A stretch of DNA of 64,000 nucleotides from Chaetorhynchus papuensis (Eukaryota; Chordata; Aves; Passeriformes; Rhipiduridae). Below, piece after piece: positions 12,219 to 27,273 of this stretch (the first letter of the stretch is position 1; each line of letters begins with the position of its first letter). Below the pieces are notes generated by a model. The model was given only the letters and a program-made list of their open reading frames with translations. It was not told where the DNA came from and did no database searches. The translations under genes were made by a program, and so were the position numbers. The stretch lies in the NCBI GenBank assembly GCA_013396525.1, contig VWYX01000763.1:1-64000 (forward strand). Direction: 5' to 3'.

Positions 12219-15200
12219 TACAATATATACTAATATTGTATTAAACTACAAACAAACATCTGAAAGAACTATAACATGACCAACAAGTGCATTATGTTAC
12301 ATTTTTTGATGCTGGTGGAACATGTTCCAGGGAAGAATAACCAGTGCTGGTACAATCTTGCTTTACTAAGTAAGTAAAGGGTTCCTCCATCATAACAAGG
12401 ATGAAATTTTAAAATTGCCCTAAGGAGACAATGAAGAACTTCAATAAATGGCTTTGATTGTAGGAAATTTTTTTTCTGAATTCAAAATTAGTTGTTATTC
12501 AGCAATATTCAGAGTTCAACACCATTTGTCACACAATTCGGGGTCCAGTTTCAGAAGCTGTCAAGTCTGACTAACCCAAGGGAGACAGAGCTTTGCTGAT
12601 AGGTGCAGAGAAGCATTAAACTGATGTATTTACAAAGACTGTGAATTATACATGAGTTTCTGTATGAACCAGATAGGTTTAATGTGCCAAACATTCTTCA
12701 TGTATTACAGCTGGGTCTCATAATACAACAATTGCATTTTATCATTCTGTGAATTTAAAGCTGGTGGAAGCATGAGACTGCCATCTCCAGAGACTTGTAC
12801 CTGCCCCTGAACAGAATGGCAACTACGATTTCTTCCACAGCACTCACATCAGTGCATCCAACCCAGAACGGGCCAAATACCCAAAAGAATGGGGGTTTCA
12901 GCTTCCATCCTCATGCAGCTCTCAGCCATTCTCCTGAGAAGACAACTGAGGACATTTGACACAGGATGGGTAATCCAACTTCATTATGTTGTGAGATTGG
13001 TCTCCCACAGCACCTTCAAGAGACAAAAGAAACTGCCCCTCAAAATTCAGCAGAGCATGCAAAGGGCAACTCCTTTGAGGGAACCTCTCCCATCATGAGG
13101 TATCCCCTCAGCTACAACTTGACATGTATTTTATGATGTGTTGATACAACCTGGGGAGTAAACCTATAAATCCCCAGGGTCTAATACTACCACACTAATG
13201 TTTAACATCCACTCTAGCTGTGTTTCTGTAACACCCACAGCATGTTCACTAACAAGACCTCTGTGCTCAGCAGACTGTGTCCACCTCTGGGTTTCCTGAT
13301 CTAGCAAAATCCTTAATGCAGAGCTGACATGTCATCTCAGTGCATCAAATGTTTAAGTAAGCTTTCCAAAAGGCCACTATTTCCCCGTGAGACTGTTCTG
13401 CCTAGACGCTGTGAAATTCCATCTTCAGCTCAGGGATACAGAACAAATGTTCCTGTAAAGCATATGCTTAGCTTTTTTAACTGGCTGCATCTGATCATCA
13501 CCCTTTTCTATCAGCTCTGAAATCCTGCTAGAACATCTTGAATGGCAAGAGCTGCTGGCAGGCTTGCAATGAATAGACTGAGCTGCTCACTGAAGAGATG
13601 AAAAACAAAAATCCCAGCCACTGCCTACCTATGTATCTGACATGGCCACGATCAACAGGCACGTCAGATCCAGCACCCTGGTGCAGCCTGCCTTCACAGA
13701 GAGCACAGCAGTGGCAGAGCACAGCAACCACGTCCTGCAGAGCGCTTGTGGAGGTACAGAGGGAAAACACAACCCCTTGGTTACAGCCATTGCAAAAGGT
13801 CTGGGAAAACACAACTTTCTTGTGCGTGCCTCTCTGATCCAGACAGCTCTACAATAGCAACTGCTTGCACATTCAGCATTGATTTCACGGGCCTTAAATG
13901 GTTTAGATACTCTCATGGGTCATCTGACCACACACCAGAAGATGACTGTGACCACAGCATTACTTTTGCTTTTTACTACACCGCTGGGACATGGTTTAAG
14001 CTGGAAACCAATCTGGGGGACTATTTAGCTCCAAGCTTTTCTGTCACAGTGGTCCAACCCCCAACCCATTTAAATGGCATCTGAATGCAGTTCAGCAGAT
14101 TATGTGAGGCAGTAGTAAACTGAGGTAATTTCATCAATCACACTGGCAGGCAGGCATGACACATCAATATAGAAGTACAGGTATATGTGAATTCAAAGAA
14201 TGGAACATCAAGGATTGAAGAGGACTCATGAAGGTATTAAAAACTGGAGTTACATGGAAATAATGTGATTGAATTAATAAAGGACAGTATAGCCTGATTA
14301 CAAATTACCTCTTCCAGCGAGAGGTCATTGTGATGGAACCCCCATCAAGGAAAATAATTAAGATTAGATATGTAACAAAAAATATGCTATAGAGAAAACT
14401 CTTCTCTGTTCAGGAGATTGGTTAGGTGACCTCAACAGTTTTGTCTGTCTCAAATGGCTATGAACATATGACACAGTAAGAGAGCTGGTGTGTCAGAGAC
14501 AAACCCAAACCTGAGTGGTTGTCTTCATGACAAATCCACAGCAGCTTATTCCAAAGACGTAATATGACCTGTTCTTCCAGTATGATTATGGAAGGCCATG
14601 ATTATGTCAGCCCTCTGAACACTTATTTTTTTGCAATGAACTGTGACTATTACAAGAGAGTGCAGTCCTGGGACTAAGAACATAATTGCACATCTGTACC
14701 AGCTAAAATATCCACCGCTACACACGTAACACTAAGTAGAACTTGGTAGAATACATTCAACTGACAACATTCATCTGCTCTCTGTCAGATCACAGTATTT
14801 TAGTAGGTTTTGCTCATGGCACATTAATGTTACAACTGCTGTAGCTCAGTGCTTAGATGGCAAAGTAAGCAGTGGAGGACGGGAGAGAAGCAAAATGTCA
14901 TTTTAGCATTGTTGCTGGAATAAAATCAGAGAGGAGAGAAGCTATTAAGGAAGTAATCAGATGTGGAACTTGCAAGACTGACAAACATATCACGAAGGGG
15001 CAATAGCCACCAACAGGATTCCCTTTTTTTGTGGCTGCTTCAACTGCTCCAAGTCCACGTTTCTGTGTCTATTTAGCTTCCCTGTGACAAGATGCTTCAA
15101 GAAGAAACCACACACAACACTCAGTTCTCCCACAAACACATCCCACATGAACATCATAGCTATGGGTACAAACAAGGCAGCCCCTTCTGCTCTCCAGTCA

Positions 15201-17984
15201 GCTTATGGTCAGCTGAGCTGAAACCTCTCACTCCAGATCCAGCATCATAAGCCTGTTATTGGATTTGCTGAATTCCTGCTGGGTGAGGTATGCTTTCTAC
15301 AAGATTATGATTCCGAAATACACCGAAGGAAGCCACACTCAACAGCTTCTAATGAAGATACTGTTATTTTTATTTTCTGCAAGCGCGTGCAAGGAGGAAC
15401 AAGGATGAGATGTGTTTGAGCCCATGGGGTTAGCACACAGGCACACTGGTACCTAGGCAGTCTTTCCCTCCTGCATCATTTTTGTGTATCCCAGACTTCT
15501 GATCCTCATTGACTGCTGTCTGACAAACACAGCACTAACAAGCCATAAGTGAATTCATGTGGGCTTCCCATAACTGCTCCTACTTCACAGTGCCAATCAG
15601 CCTAATTGTATCAGCAGCCTTCTTTCCACTTCACTCTGCAAAGAGTAGAGCCTTCCCAGAGGGCCAGTCAACCAGGTGAAGGAAGCAAGCACATTTCTGC
15701 TTGTCCCAGTCTGCTGGAGGAGGGCAAAGGCTCAGTTAGCTCATGAATAATGCATTGTCTGTTTATGCAGCTCCAGGGACCCACTTCAAATCAGCTTGTG
15801 GTCTCCGGAATTACTTTCAGCATACTTGGCCAGACTCTTTGGTAGGGAAATCAAAAAGCTGCTTTCAAAATTTTCTCTGCTCACTTGAAGCTTTCACCCC
15901 TCTCTGCTGTACATAATCCAGAAGAAAGGAGACATGATTTTCTGGTCACTCCAGTTTCATGCTGGTACCACTTGGCTGACTTCAGTAGATTTACCCCTCA
16001 TGTAGGCTGCTGTGACACAGTGAGCTTCAAAGATGGCTTAAGAGCATACAGGGATGTACCAGCAATTCAGAAACGAGTCAGGAGGAGATCAAGCTGCATG
16101 TAGTATCATCAATCCCTTCTAAGCAGATGGTTTAAGCACGAAGTATCACAATAAGGGCTAACACAGTTTTTTCTTACTTGTTGTAGAGGTGGAATCTGAA
16201 CTGATGAACAAGTAGTACAAGAGGGAGAGGCTGAACTCATAGGGGGGGGTGAAATTACAAGATATTCCTCCACCCTGCAAAAAAATCTTTTTAAATACTG
16301 GCACTCATCCCAGAGGTTTGACCCCAGGGGATACGATGTCAGTATGCCAATGGAATAGCAGAAGCAAACCTTGAAATGCAATGTCAACTCCTCCTTGTAA
16401 ACCTCATCTAATCCAAAATATTTCACATGAGAAAAACTTGCATAGAAAGAAGCCAGGAGGAGAAAAACATAGCTCAACTATACAAAGTCATGCACACTGT
16501 AGACATACCCATGTTAGGAAAAGGCTGAGTTGTTCATTGGGCCAACTCAAGCAAGTCACAGTTACAGCTCCCTTAGCTCCCCCTTCCAAGCCCAGGGTTT
16601 AAAAATGTGACAGTGAAGGCTGTGAACCGGGTGAGAGATGGACAACACTTAGTTTGCTCTCCCTCTGCACCTGGGCCTGGCTGAACCACAGCTCAGTCTG
16701 AAGACACCCACAAGCAATTTCTTGCCTAAAAGCCACTGGCTGGGGCTGCCTGAAATATACTCAAGTACTGTATGCACTAGGAAAGGGTCTCAATGAAAAG
16801 GCTGCAGGGGTGCTGTTAACACCATCATTGGGGCATTTAACTACTCGAACAACAGCAAGTTTGAGCCCACCTAACCACAACACTTGTTGCACAACTGAAA
16901 TACACTGCATGGGAACCACTACCAAATCAGGCAGCATCATAGCACAGGTCAGGCTAATACACACATCTTTACAGGCCCTCGCTATGAGGAGCTGGGTGGC
17001 TTCAACAAAAACACGGCAGATGGCAGGGTTGCGATGCAGAGCTGAGAGCAGCAACCAAGAGCAAGCCCAGGTGGAGCTTGGACCAGTGCTATTCCCTTCC
17101 CAGAGCATGGAGAAAAGCATTGTCCTGGAGACCCTCCTCACAAAAAAAAAAAAAATTATCAAAGTGCAAATTTTTACAGACTTTTTTACCCATTTGCTAC
17201 ACACAGGTTGAGTTCAGGCTAGGTGACACTGGCCATCTGCCTACAGCACATTTCAGCAACCATCCTGGGAAGACAGTTCATATACCTGAAAGTATGGAAG
17301 GCTATGGCACACACAGACACATGACAGGTCACTTCAAACAGACCTTACTGCATTTGGCAAAAACTTCTGGAGTTACTCAACAAGGCTCTTATCAAATGTC
17401 CCATGGCTTATTGATGCTGAAACACCTATTCATCACCTCTGCTTAATAAACAAAAATTTCTAACTGTGTCTGACTTTACTCTGCCTTCCTACTCCTCTAA
17501 GGGAAGGCTAACTTTCCATCCTTCACCATCACAGTGATAATATCAGTAACCTGCTGCACTTGGTGCCCAAGGTGTTTTCTGTCTGACCAGAACAGCTCTT
17601 GGTACCTCAGCAGGGAGTTTGCAGTGCCAGACAGGTTGCTTTATTCCTCCACTCAAGAGTCTTGATCTTTGAAGTTCATCTCCACAGGGAGAGAGCCTTT
17701 ACAGAGTCTTTCTCCGGAAAGTTCAAGACAGCGTGAAGAAAAGACAGTAAAGGTAACACACTTCTCTGTTTAACCTTTTTCACCACCAAAGCATACGGCT
17801 AGCATTTTCACTTCCAGGGAAAGTTCATTAATTCACTGCATCTGAGTGTTGGAGATGTGACAGTTCTCATTGAAGTCAATGATGTCTTCCTCCCTCTCAG
17901 TTTACCCTTTCCCAGAGTAATGCAAACCTCACTTCAGGTCCTGCCCCAGCCCTCTCCTCCCAGCTGCATCTCACTGCCAGGGGC

Positions 17985-18018
17985 CCACCACCACCACCAC
18001 CACCACCACCACCACCAC
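17985..18018. repeat. (CCA)n trinucleotide microsatellite
   Basis: About eleven uninterrupted CCA units. They give polyhistidine, polyglycine or polyvaline stretches in overlapping frames, which is why short open frames appear here. There is no evidence of coding use. Confidence 0.95.
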
Positions 18019-21000
18019 GTGAGCCCCTGCAGCACATCCTAGGGGCAACTGGTGCACAGCCCTGTCCAGGCAAGCAGCCCACAGCCTGGTAGTTGTAGAG
18101 GAGACAGGGAACACAGCTCCCAGGCAAGAGGGGGGGCAGACTACGGAATTTGAGAGTAACAAGAGCTACACCCTCTTTCCCCTTCCATTTGCAAGCGTCA
18201 TCCCAGAAGCACAGCCTGCTGCACTAACATTTGTACCCTCCTGCTCCGACTCTCTCCCATCCCCTCCTCTGCCGGCCTTTATTCAGCTGGCTTCCTCAGG
18301 CCTAATTTGTCAGCATGACGGGTGCCTTTCCATTTTCTGTTTTCATCTATTTTTCCCGTTCCTAACAAGGGAGGTGTCTCACAGTCAGCCCTGAGAACAG
18401 CCCCTCCCCTCTTATCATTTGACTGAAACACATCCTCCTCTTCCAGGCAAATGTTATCTGAAGTTTTCAAGCAATGCATTTTCAAAGACAAGAAATGCCA
18501 AAGAATGCTGGTAAACCTTTTCACCACTTCACACAAGACTGGGCATGGCTTGTCACATTGCTGTGACATTCAGGGAACCTGCAGCAAGTGTCTGTCTCCT
18601 GCAAAGGGGGCAGAGGGAAGATTTAGGTGGTTTCTATCCCTAATACAGGACTTTAACCTCAAGAGCCCATGCTACTCCCCATCCCTCATAAGCCTCCTTT
18701 TTTTTGACACCTTTTTCAAACAAAGGTAACAAGCCAAACACAGGCCACCAAGTGTAAGAAAGTCAGCCTTGCAGAAATACAATATTCTCCTATCTGACTA
18801 AAGTTTGCTGCTGTGCAGACAGCAGTAGCAGCACGGCCCAGCTATGGCCACATAGAGATTTCTACCACAAATTCCATTCTCTTTATCCCACTCCCAGTAT
18901 TTACAACTTTTTACTGCTCTGAGATAAAACCCAGCAAAAAGGCATCAGCCATAAAACAAGCACTAGACTAGAAAAAAAAAAAGAAGTATTTGTTTAAAGA
19001 AAAACAACTTGGCCTGGCCACTTCTTTCAACCTCACGGAAATGCTGAGACAATACAAGCGACTGGGTTTGGCTTTCCATTTCTTGTAATGCTGCTTTCAG
19101 TAGGAGACCAGTTTCTTTGGAATTCTGGACAAAACAACAACCGCTAAACAGAAAGTGACTTCAAACAGATGACTTTTTGCCAATAGCAGATCAGAAGGCT
19201 TTCAAGTCTTTAGGCTTCAGGCATGTGGAAGTTCCATTAGGGTCACGCCTGACACACTCCTAATACTGATCAAGCTCTCAGGGGTGAAATCTGGACGATT
19301 TTGAACAACCAAGAATCTTAGAGACAGTGTAGTTCTTCAGGGCTGTGAATCCTTTAGCACTTGACCTTGAATACAATTCTGCTTGAATTTTCACAGCTAG
19401 CCTCCCACCAAGTGAAAGACACCTCTGCACTGAAGCCTAACAAACCTACTGCCTAGAGGACAACTGCATCTATTCCACTGCTTTACACAAATGGAGAGAG
19501 GGATGAGCTGCCATGGGGTCCAACCCTGCCCAGGTGAATAACCTCCTTCCCACACTTTAACCCAAAACACCCACTGCTGTACTGAGACAGTCCAGAACAA
19601 GAGCTCTGCAAGCTTATGCTGCCTCTGATCACTCACTGCAGTTGATGTGCTTCAAATGAATGGGCTCCAACACCTGCAGCTACCAACAGAGGTGAGAGAT
19701 TTCCCATCACTGCAAAAGTCCTCATGGGACATGTAATGAGAACAGGCAAAAAGGAATGCCACAGGTGTGCTAAAGGCCATAGGATCTGCAAAACTGAGAA
19801 CCAGAGACACATGGGAGTCCCATCCCCAGCTGCTCAAGGTGATCTTCACCTGCTCCACTTCTAATCCCAAGGACCTTTAATCTCAAGGAGGAATAAAGAA
19901 TGACTGCATCCGTATTTCTGTGGGAAAGAATCTGAGTTACACGAGCACAGGGGGTCACTGACCTGAAAAAAAAAAGATTAAATTCTCCTAGGAAACGTAG
20001 AGATAAATCTCAGATTGCTCCACACGGGCCTTTTTTTTCTGGTTTCCATGTCTGAAAAGCAACAGGCCAGTTGAAATCACTTTAATCCTACCAAAATTAA
20101 CATTTGACTATAAATACCTGGATTTTCACTATCTCATGCCCTGTGAAGCAATTTACAGTTACTTGAGCATCCAAAAGGAGAAGAAACAAGATCCAAGACT
20201 GAAAATTCAAGGCATTTTAAATGATATATTTGCCAGTTTCTCTACTTAAAGCACAAAAGGCTTGATGTTCCACATCATCCATGGCATTTTAATAATTATC
20301 CTAGATATTGTCCACATCAATCCATCTCTCACAGTCTTGTAATTAAAATACAGGTTTAGAGATTGGGACAGTACAGCTGCATTAAATCAGAACAGAGGCT
20401 CACGCTACACAGTTCTCCTACCAGAGTTACAAAGTCTATCTCAGTCTGAGGTTAATTTTCTGACTTCTTTTCCTCTCTGGCCATATTTTAAATTTTTTTT
20501 TTCCAAACAAGAAACTGCCCCACTGTTTGCTACGAGAAAACTGAAGCAGAACGATTACCCACACTAATTTCCCTAATACTAGTTTCAGGCCCTGACAGGC
20601 TTTACAGTGCCAGACGAGCCTGGAATAAAAGAACATATAATGAGAAAAAGGCAGAGAGACTGACAAGGTGATCTTATTACTACAAATATATATTCTTGGA
20701 ACAATACTAAATTACAAATTAATACATTTTATTTGCTGGCAGGACTGGAAGAACGTGACACTCTCATTTTTTCCTGCATCAACAGCTGCAGCAATTTCAC
20801 AAGCCTATTGCTACAGCATAATGCCATCTGAAGTTTGCTCTAGAGATTTTTTGATATACGGACGGAGAATAGATCTCATTACAGTCATGAGAGCATAATC
20901 CATATGATCTGCTTGCTTCCTACAGACTTCCTAGCTGCAAGCACCACATAATCCACATGCAAGGCAAGCTAACATACTAAGACCACACAGACAGTTATAA

Positions 21001-24000
21001 AAACCTAAATGTATCCATCATCCTGATCCAGAGTTGCAGTGCAAGTAAAACTAATATTCTCTAGGAGTAAAAAACCAGTTTGCTGTGCTTCTCTGCTGTT
21101 AATTCTTTGATGCATCCTTTTCAATGAAGAAATGTAAAAGTACTTCCTCCCCAAAGTAAGCAAAAGCCTCAAAATCCAGTCCTTTGTCATTAAACCAAAA
21201 GGCTCACAAGGTCAACTATTAACTCACTTGTTGCATTACATTTAAGACTCATCAAGAGAGACTTAAATGATTTGCCAAAACCTGATTTAGCAGTTAGAGC
21301 ATCATCCCACAATTTTCTGTCAGGCACCAAGGAAAGGAAATGTTTTCTAATGCCTATTTATTCATTTACCACCTTGGTGAAAAGCACTAACACTCGGATC
21401 TACCTAGAAAGACATCATTCATGGCTCTGTGCAGTGCAATTCCATCTAGTGCAAATTCCCTGTAAGCTTGACAAGACCCCGACAGTACATGCAGCTCCAG
21501 CAGCTACCAGCACCCTGCTCACTTTCACCCAGCGCTGTCAGATGATTCTGTATAATGCAAGAGGCCAAGCACTCTACAGGCTGAAAAAACGCCCACATAT
21601 GAAACTACATATGTCTTTTCTGATACTTCATTTGAGTACTCCTAACAGCAGCTGCAAATCTGAACTTGCTTGTATCAGCTTAAGCTGATGCTCGAGGTTG
21701 GATTTGCAACCAACATTACACGTGCGTATGCTACTGTTTATCTTCCAAAACAGCAGTTGCTCCAGTCAGCCCAAAAAGGCCCTGCCCATTTGCTGAAGAG
21801 AGGGGTTTCCCAGCGTGCAGAGGGCCATAACAAATACTAAAGAGAAACTTCATACTTCAGTAAAAATAAATACACACGTCTCCCAGCCGCTGAGCCATCG
21901 CTGCTCATAGCAAGCTGTCCTATTAAGATTTTTATTTTTTCAAAGCATCTGTTAAATAAAGCTCCAACACTGGAAAGATGATTACTGACACTAATAACCC
22001 ATGAAATATTCAGTGCCTCAAAAAGTCCTTGCAATTCCTTCACAAGCTTCCCTGTTCACATTAAAAAGGGACACCCACAAGAGCAGCAGTAGAGGTTATT
22101 CTCCACTGTGAACCAGGTTACTCTGCACTCTGCCCAGTCCTCTCTTCCCACCCTGGTTTTAGAGTTGCTGCACAACCATCCAGGGAAAAGCCCTGACCAG
22201 AGTGACAGCGACTGGTCCTCTTCCAGCAGCTCAGATGTGCTTCCCATGACTATCATCCACTCAACAGTGTTCAGCTGCAGCAGGTCCTGCAGTGAAAGAG
22301 AAGAGCAGACCTCAGGGGCCTCAGCTTCTGCCCCTGCCACCAGCTTCCCACACAAGCTTCAGCAAGTCTCTGAATTTCCCTGTGCTCCCTCATCCCCAGC
22401 CTGTAGTTTTGGGCATCCTGAAAGATGAGACCAGCTTCAGGAAGGCAGGAAGTGCAATCTAATTAAAACACACAACCTGTGTTACAGAGAATGGAGGCTC
22501 AGGACAGAAATTCTGAAGCTTAATTCTCATCGTACCACTCTTGCTTAGAGCAAACAGGAGTCTCATCAGACACACAACAAGAGCAGAGGAACAGTTTTAT
22601 CCCCACCTGACATGTAAAGGGTCAGGTTCCTCTGCACACGGATGGAAGCAGGTGCAGCCTCAGCAGCTGCCAAAACATCTGTGCACATCATCAGGCCTTG
22701 TGAAGGATCACCTTCGCCTACGTGAACAAATCTGTAATTTCAAACAACGACAACCACAGCACCATCACAATTAAATTTATATGACAAGCTGTGAGACAGC
22801 ACTATAATCAAAGGCATAAATAACTCTGCTAGACAGCATCAAATCTCACAAGCAAACAGAACAGCATTCACGAGACAGAAGCAAGATGGCTTGTGAACAC
22901 AATTTTCTCATTTTAGGCATCCAATGCGTCAAAGTATTTTTTCCTAATGGCTATGTGGTGGAGTAAAAATTATATTCAGAATTACATTTCAGGTCCATGG
23001 TTTTCTCAAGCTATGCCAATAGTCACAGGCCCTGTCCACATGTACTTTGGCTAGTTTAACAAAGATGTCACCCCGGCAAACCAAACATCTCATGACATAG
23101 ATTTTTAAACAGAATTCTTCAGCAACATGAATTTAAAATTCAGGACACCTTCTCATGCATTTGGATAACGCTACATCCACAAACTAGTCTCGGAGTGCTG
23201 CTTAGCACTCTGCCTGAGAAGAAAGTCTTTATCAAAGCATCTCATACTGTTTAACCACAAAGCGTCTTTCCCAGCACTAAACTGTCAAGTTCCTTCAAGG
23301 CAAGCAGCAAGTCACAAAAGAGTTCTGCAAGCTCTGTCACGCTTATTTAGCAATAGATTTTTGCAGGCTATGGCTAAGGTATCTATGCACCTCTGCTCCA
23401 AATATTTTCCCTCTTATTTTTCATTCCTGAAGACATGCTGCCATAACATGTTACAGAAACACAACTGTATTGAGCTATGGAATTGTACAGATGTAGCTAC
23501 ATCTTCAGATTTTTTGATGAACTGGTACAATAGCCATTTGCAAGCAAACTCCTACTTACATGAATTACTGTGCCTTACAAATATTCTCTATAAGGAAACA
23601 GTGATTTTTGTCTTCAAGGAGACTACTTGTAAGCAAAGGTTTGCAGAACTGTGTCCCAAGACTCCCACCAATCATTTCCTAAATTGACAGAAATGCCTTT
23701 GCTGAGAGAATACAGATCTGCAAGGCGAGGCCCCTCTCCCTGAGGCACAGTCAGTTTTTCTTTTGGGCCACAATCTGTTCTCAGCAATATCATCATAAAT
23801 TTCAACTATTTCCTTTGATCCAGTAGAGCTTTAATCACATTTACAGTGGAGCAAGCAGGATCAGAACCAAAGGTTTTACATACAACTTTCAGGCACATTT
23901 CTGGAATTTATTTTAATGCACACAAGCTTAGCTGCAATTGTTTCAGATGTTCTCCCAGCTATTTTCTCTCCCCTTTCCTATCCCCACATGAAACACTAAC

Positions 24001-25085
24001 AGTTGCATTGTCTTTTATGGGCTGAGGAAATGAAGGAAGGGAAGGGATTTCCAGGAATTTTTAATTTATATGTTTTTTGCCCTAATGGTTTTTTTTAAAT
24101 TTTTACACATATATGAAACTATATGTCCAGACACCAAAAGAAAGAATTGGGAGTGCTCAGCCTAGCCCTTGGTTTCACATTTTTAAGCAACATCACTCTA
24201 GCACAGCAAGGATAATTACTATTTTATAGTTCTCTCTCCTTGCTTGACTCATTTGGATTTTGAAAAGCTCTCTATGTTAAGGCTTCTCATTAGCCATGTG
24301 AAGCCCAGTACCCTAGAAACAGTGTTTAATTCAACCATAACCTCCCTTCTGGGCATTTCCTGGCAAAAAAATTGCCAGATGGAATAGCTGAAGACAGCCA
24401 AACATTAACTGCAAGGACGTGCCAAAACAAGGGTCTTTATTGCTGATAAAAGCCATGGAAACATCAGAATGCAAAAACAAAGGTGCTGCCTTTTTTTCAC
24501 TTCCATCTGCTTCACTAAAGCTGTGATTGCTGCTGTGCTGGAATTGAAGGCACCAGTTTTCACCCTGAGATAAACTCTAGCACAGTAGCAAATGACAAAA
24601 GCAATTTTACTCCTGGTGTTAAATCACTACGTTTACTTTTACATTACTACCAAGCAAGTTCCTCACACCATGTTCTCATTTTCTGTGCTCTTCACCATGC
24701 TCATACTTAGGAGTTAGGCCCAATTAAAAAAAACAAATTTTCATCATTAGCCCTGGCTATGCTAAAACAAAGGATGCTGTGGTCTCTTTCTAAAGGGGAA
24801 AAGGGTGTAAACTCTCAGCCTGCACAGCTCCCTTAACTCTGCAAGTCAAACCTGTGTATTAATAAGATCTGGTGTTTATGATATCCTGGATGCCAGTTCC
24901 ACCCTCTGGAAGTGCAGCTATCCCAGGCACCCACAGTGCTCAAGGATAATTGTGCTTACACCTGCCAGGTGGATGAGTCTTGTCTGACACGGGTGGTCAG
25001 TGCCAGCTGCGCAGGGCAGCAAGGTTCATCCTCCTCTGCTCTTCACCACGTTTTTAGCATAGCCAGCTCCTGAACAAGCCCAGAA

Positions 25086-25128
25086 GTTTGGAGACCTTTT
25101 GGAGACTTTTGTTCAAAGGTCTCCAAAC
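25086..25128. repeat. Perfect 14-bp inverted repeat (hairpin)
   Basis: The left arm GTTTGGAGACCTTT (25086-25099) and right arm AAAGGTCTCCAAAC (25115-25128) are exact reverse complements separated by 15 bases. The spacer contains another partial copy of the GGAGAC motif. It could form a stem-loop in the GFOD1 intron transcript. No function is assigned, and the stem is shorter than a typical microRNA precursor. Confidence 0.85.
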
Positions 25129-26127
25129 TGACAGTGACCCAAAAGCCAAACCAAATTCCTCACAGTGTCCACAGCCATAAACCACTTGAATGAACAAATG
25201 GACCATCTTTGTGCAGAGCACAGCTATACCAGTACACCTAGAGCTGGACTGTACCTGTAACACGGATACATCCCTGCCAGCTGACCACTCCAAAGATGTC
25301 TGCAGCTGACCACTCTGGCCTGCACAGGAACAGGATTAACCTGTACCACACACAGGTGCCATTGTGCTGGCAGAACAGAGTTCATGCCAAATCACACCAG
25401 CTGGACTTCTAATGACCACAGAGCAATTACTGCATTAAAGAAATCATACCCCTAGCAGTCATAATTATACTGGTACAAAAATCTATGTGCAGACCAGGCC
25501 TTAAACCAATTGAGGAAACCTACACAAGGGATTGTCCCTCTTTAATTACATAGCCATTTAAATAAATTTGTTTAAATCAAGACTTAAGACCCAAAATAAT
25601 TTTTTTACGGAGTATAGTTTTGTTTCCTGCATGCATGCTGACCTTGCAAATGAAGTCACTGACTTTGACAGCTCACTCTTTGGAGCTCAGAGTTTGTTAC
25701 ATGGATAATAAACAAAAAGCAGAAGGGTAAACACTTCTGCTTCAGTGGTTTGAAGCAACCAGAACAATTCATAGCCACTTGAAATAGTACTGTGGCAAAC
25801 ATTAACATTGAAGGGGGCTGTTGCATTGCAGTGGCCTGTGAAAAACACCCATCTTGGCCATCCAGGAAATTTAACTTCATTTTCATCCTCGGTGCTCTGC
25901 CATCACTGTTGCACAATGGGCAAAATCTACGCATACAAAGGACAGTAAGCTGCAATGTGCTTCAACACAATTTACCTAGTTTTCAAACAAAAGCAGACAG
26001 AACAACATATTTAGTATTTTGCAGAGCTTTTACCCTGCCTCCATCAGGGGTTCTGCTCAACTATCCATGTCAGGAGCATACAGCAAACCTCTGTCACGTA
26101 CTGTCAATCTCAGGCATGAGAGGGCTT

Positions 26128-26180
26128 TAAGAAAAAAAAATAAAGAAAAAGAAAAGAAAAAAAAAGAGAGAGAAAAGAGG
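26128..26180. repeat. A-rich homopurine tract
   Basis: This is an almost pure A/G run of about 50 bases with GAAAA and GAGAGA units. It is low-complexity sequence. Confidence 0.85.
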
Positions 26181-27249
26181 CAACTATGGGAAGCTTGAAA
26201 ATCTAGTCATTTTATTTGCTCAACATATTTTCCCTTCTCCACATTCACCTACATATTCTCCCTTAATTTATTATTTAATATTCTTTCAAAATCTGGGACA
26301 ACAGAAGCAGCTTGCAAGTCCTTCCTTTACGTATACCACTGATCACTCGGCAACTCAAGTCCCTAAAACCAAGCAACAAGACAAAGTCACAGAGGGAAGG
26401 TCTCCTGAAGGTGGTTCAGACAGCTTAGAACAAGAGCAGGTATCACAGTGTCAAGAATGAAGGCACAAAGCTATGCAAGAAATAATAATAACAACAACAA
26501 TAATAAAAATAAAATATTTGTCTTCTGATGTTTCCCATGTTATAGGAGTGCAATATTCTATTCTAGAAGTTAAATAACTACAATATGTGGCCTGGGCACA
26601 GCTCTAACACTATAAACACACCTTTTATCAATACCTTCTCTCATCTTCTCATAGCATCAAGCTATGCTGCACATATTCTGTTTGTGCAACAGCACAGCTG
26701 TGCCATTCTAACAAAAAAAAAAAAAGCTGCACAAGATGTTGTCTGTGTGATATTCACTGTACAAACTGTGCCATCAAATGAAATACAGGAGATCCTCACT
26801 AGCACAGCCACAAGGCTAGACATGCATGTCTACACCCTTAGCACCAATGCCTGCCTCGCTCATGGGAGATATTTTACTACTTCCAGCCCTTTTTTAGTTA
26901 ACTCACACTAGTCAAATCTTCCTCAGCCACACCAGAAGCCACGCCTCAGAGAACTGCTTACCTCTTCCATCCATTTGCAACGCCAAATCAAGATATTACT
27001 GCACTGCTAATGCTGTTTTGTCTCCATTAGCACTGACAAGGGTGCCCTGGGAGGACCTGTGCTGGAAACAGCCCTGGTGTGCACCAGTTGTTGAAAAGAT
27101 GAGTTTTTCCAGCACCACAGACAGTAAAAAAAATGGCTGTATTTGCCACCATTGCTAACACGATGTAAGAGCAGAATAGCTCAACAATAGTTTTCAAAGC
27201 AGACTGAAATGATAAAGGCCATAAGGACTTGCATATGTAAAGATTTACC

Positions 27250-27273
27250 AAAAAAAAAAAAAAAAAAAAAAAA
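27250..27273. repeat. Poly(A) run of 24
   Basis: An uninterrupted A24 followed by GAAGAAG. There is no polyadenylation signal just upstream and no recognisable retrocopy, so I call it a homopolymer and not the tail of a processed gene. Confidence 0.9.

Larger units (their letters stand above)
10460..25085. other. Intronic stretch with simple repeats only
   Basis: About 14.6 kb of GFOD1 intron. Visible structure is limited to poly(A) runs at 10710-10727 and 17142-17155, an AT palindrome near 12.2 kb, a G8 run near 16240 and a CCA microsatellite near 18 kb. Open frames such as 16761-17204 (minus), 21272-21688 (plus) and 22056-22355 (minus) match nothing I recognise and lack convincing flanking splice sites. 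Confidence 0.6.

Noticed and set aside
16761..17204. 147-codon minus-strand open frame in GFOD1 intron 1
   Set aside because: No recognisable family and no supporting splice sites. A competing 133-codon frame covers the opposite strand.
22056..22355. 99-codon minus frame with a leucine-rich stretch (SLQDLLQLNTVEWMIV)
   Set aside because: It looked protein-like, but I could match it to nothing and it overlaps a plus-strand frame of similar length.
27020..27273. Processed retrocopy ending in the A24 run
   Set aside because: No polyadenylation signal, coding similarity or target duplication was visible. A homopolymer run explains it.
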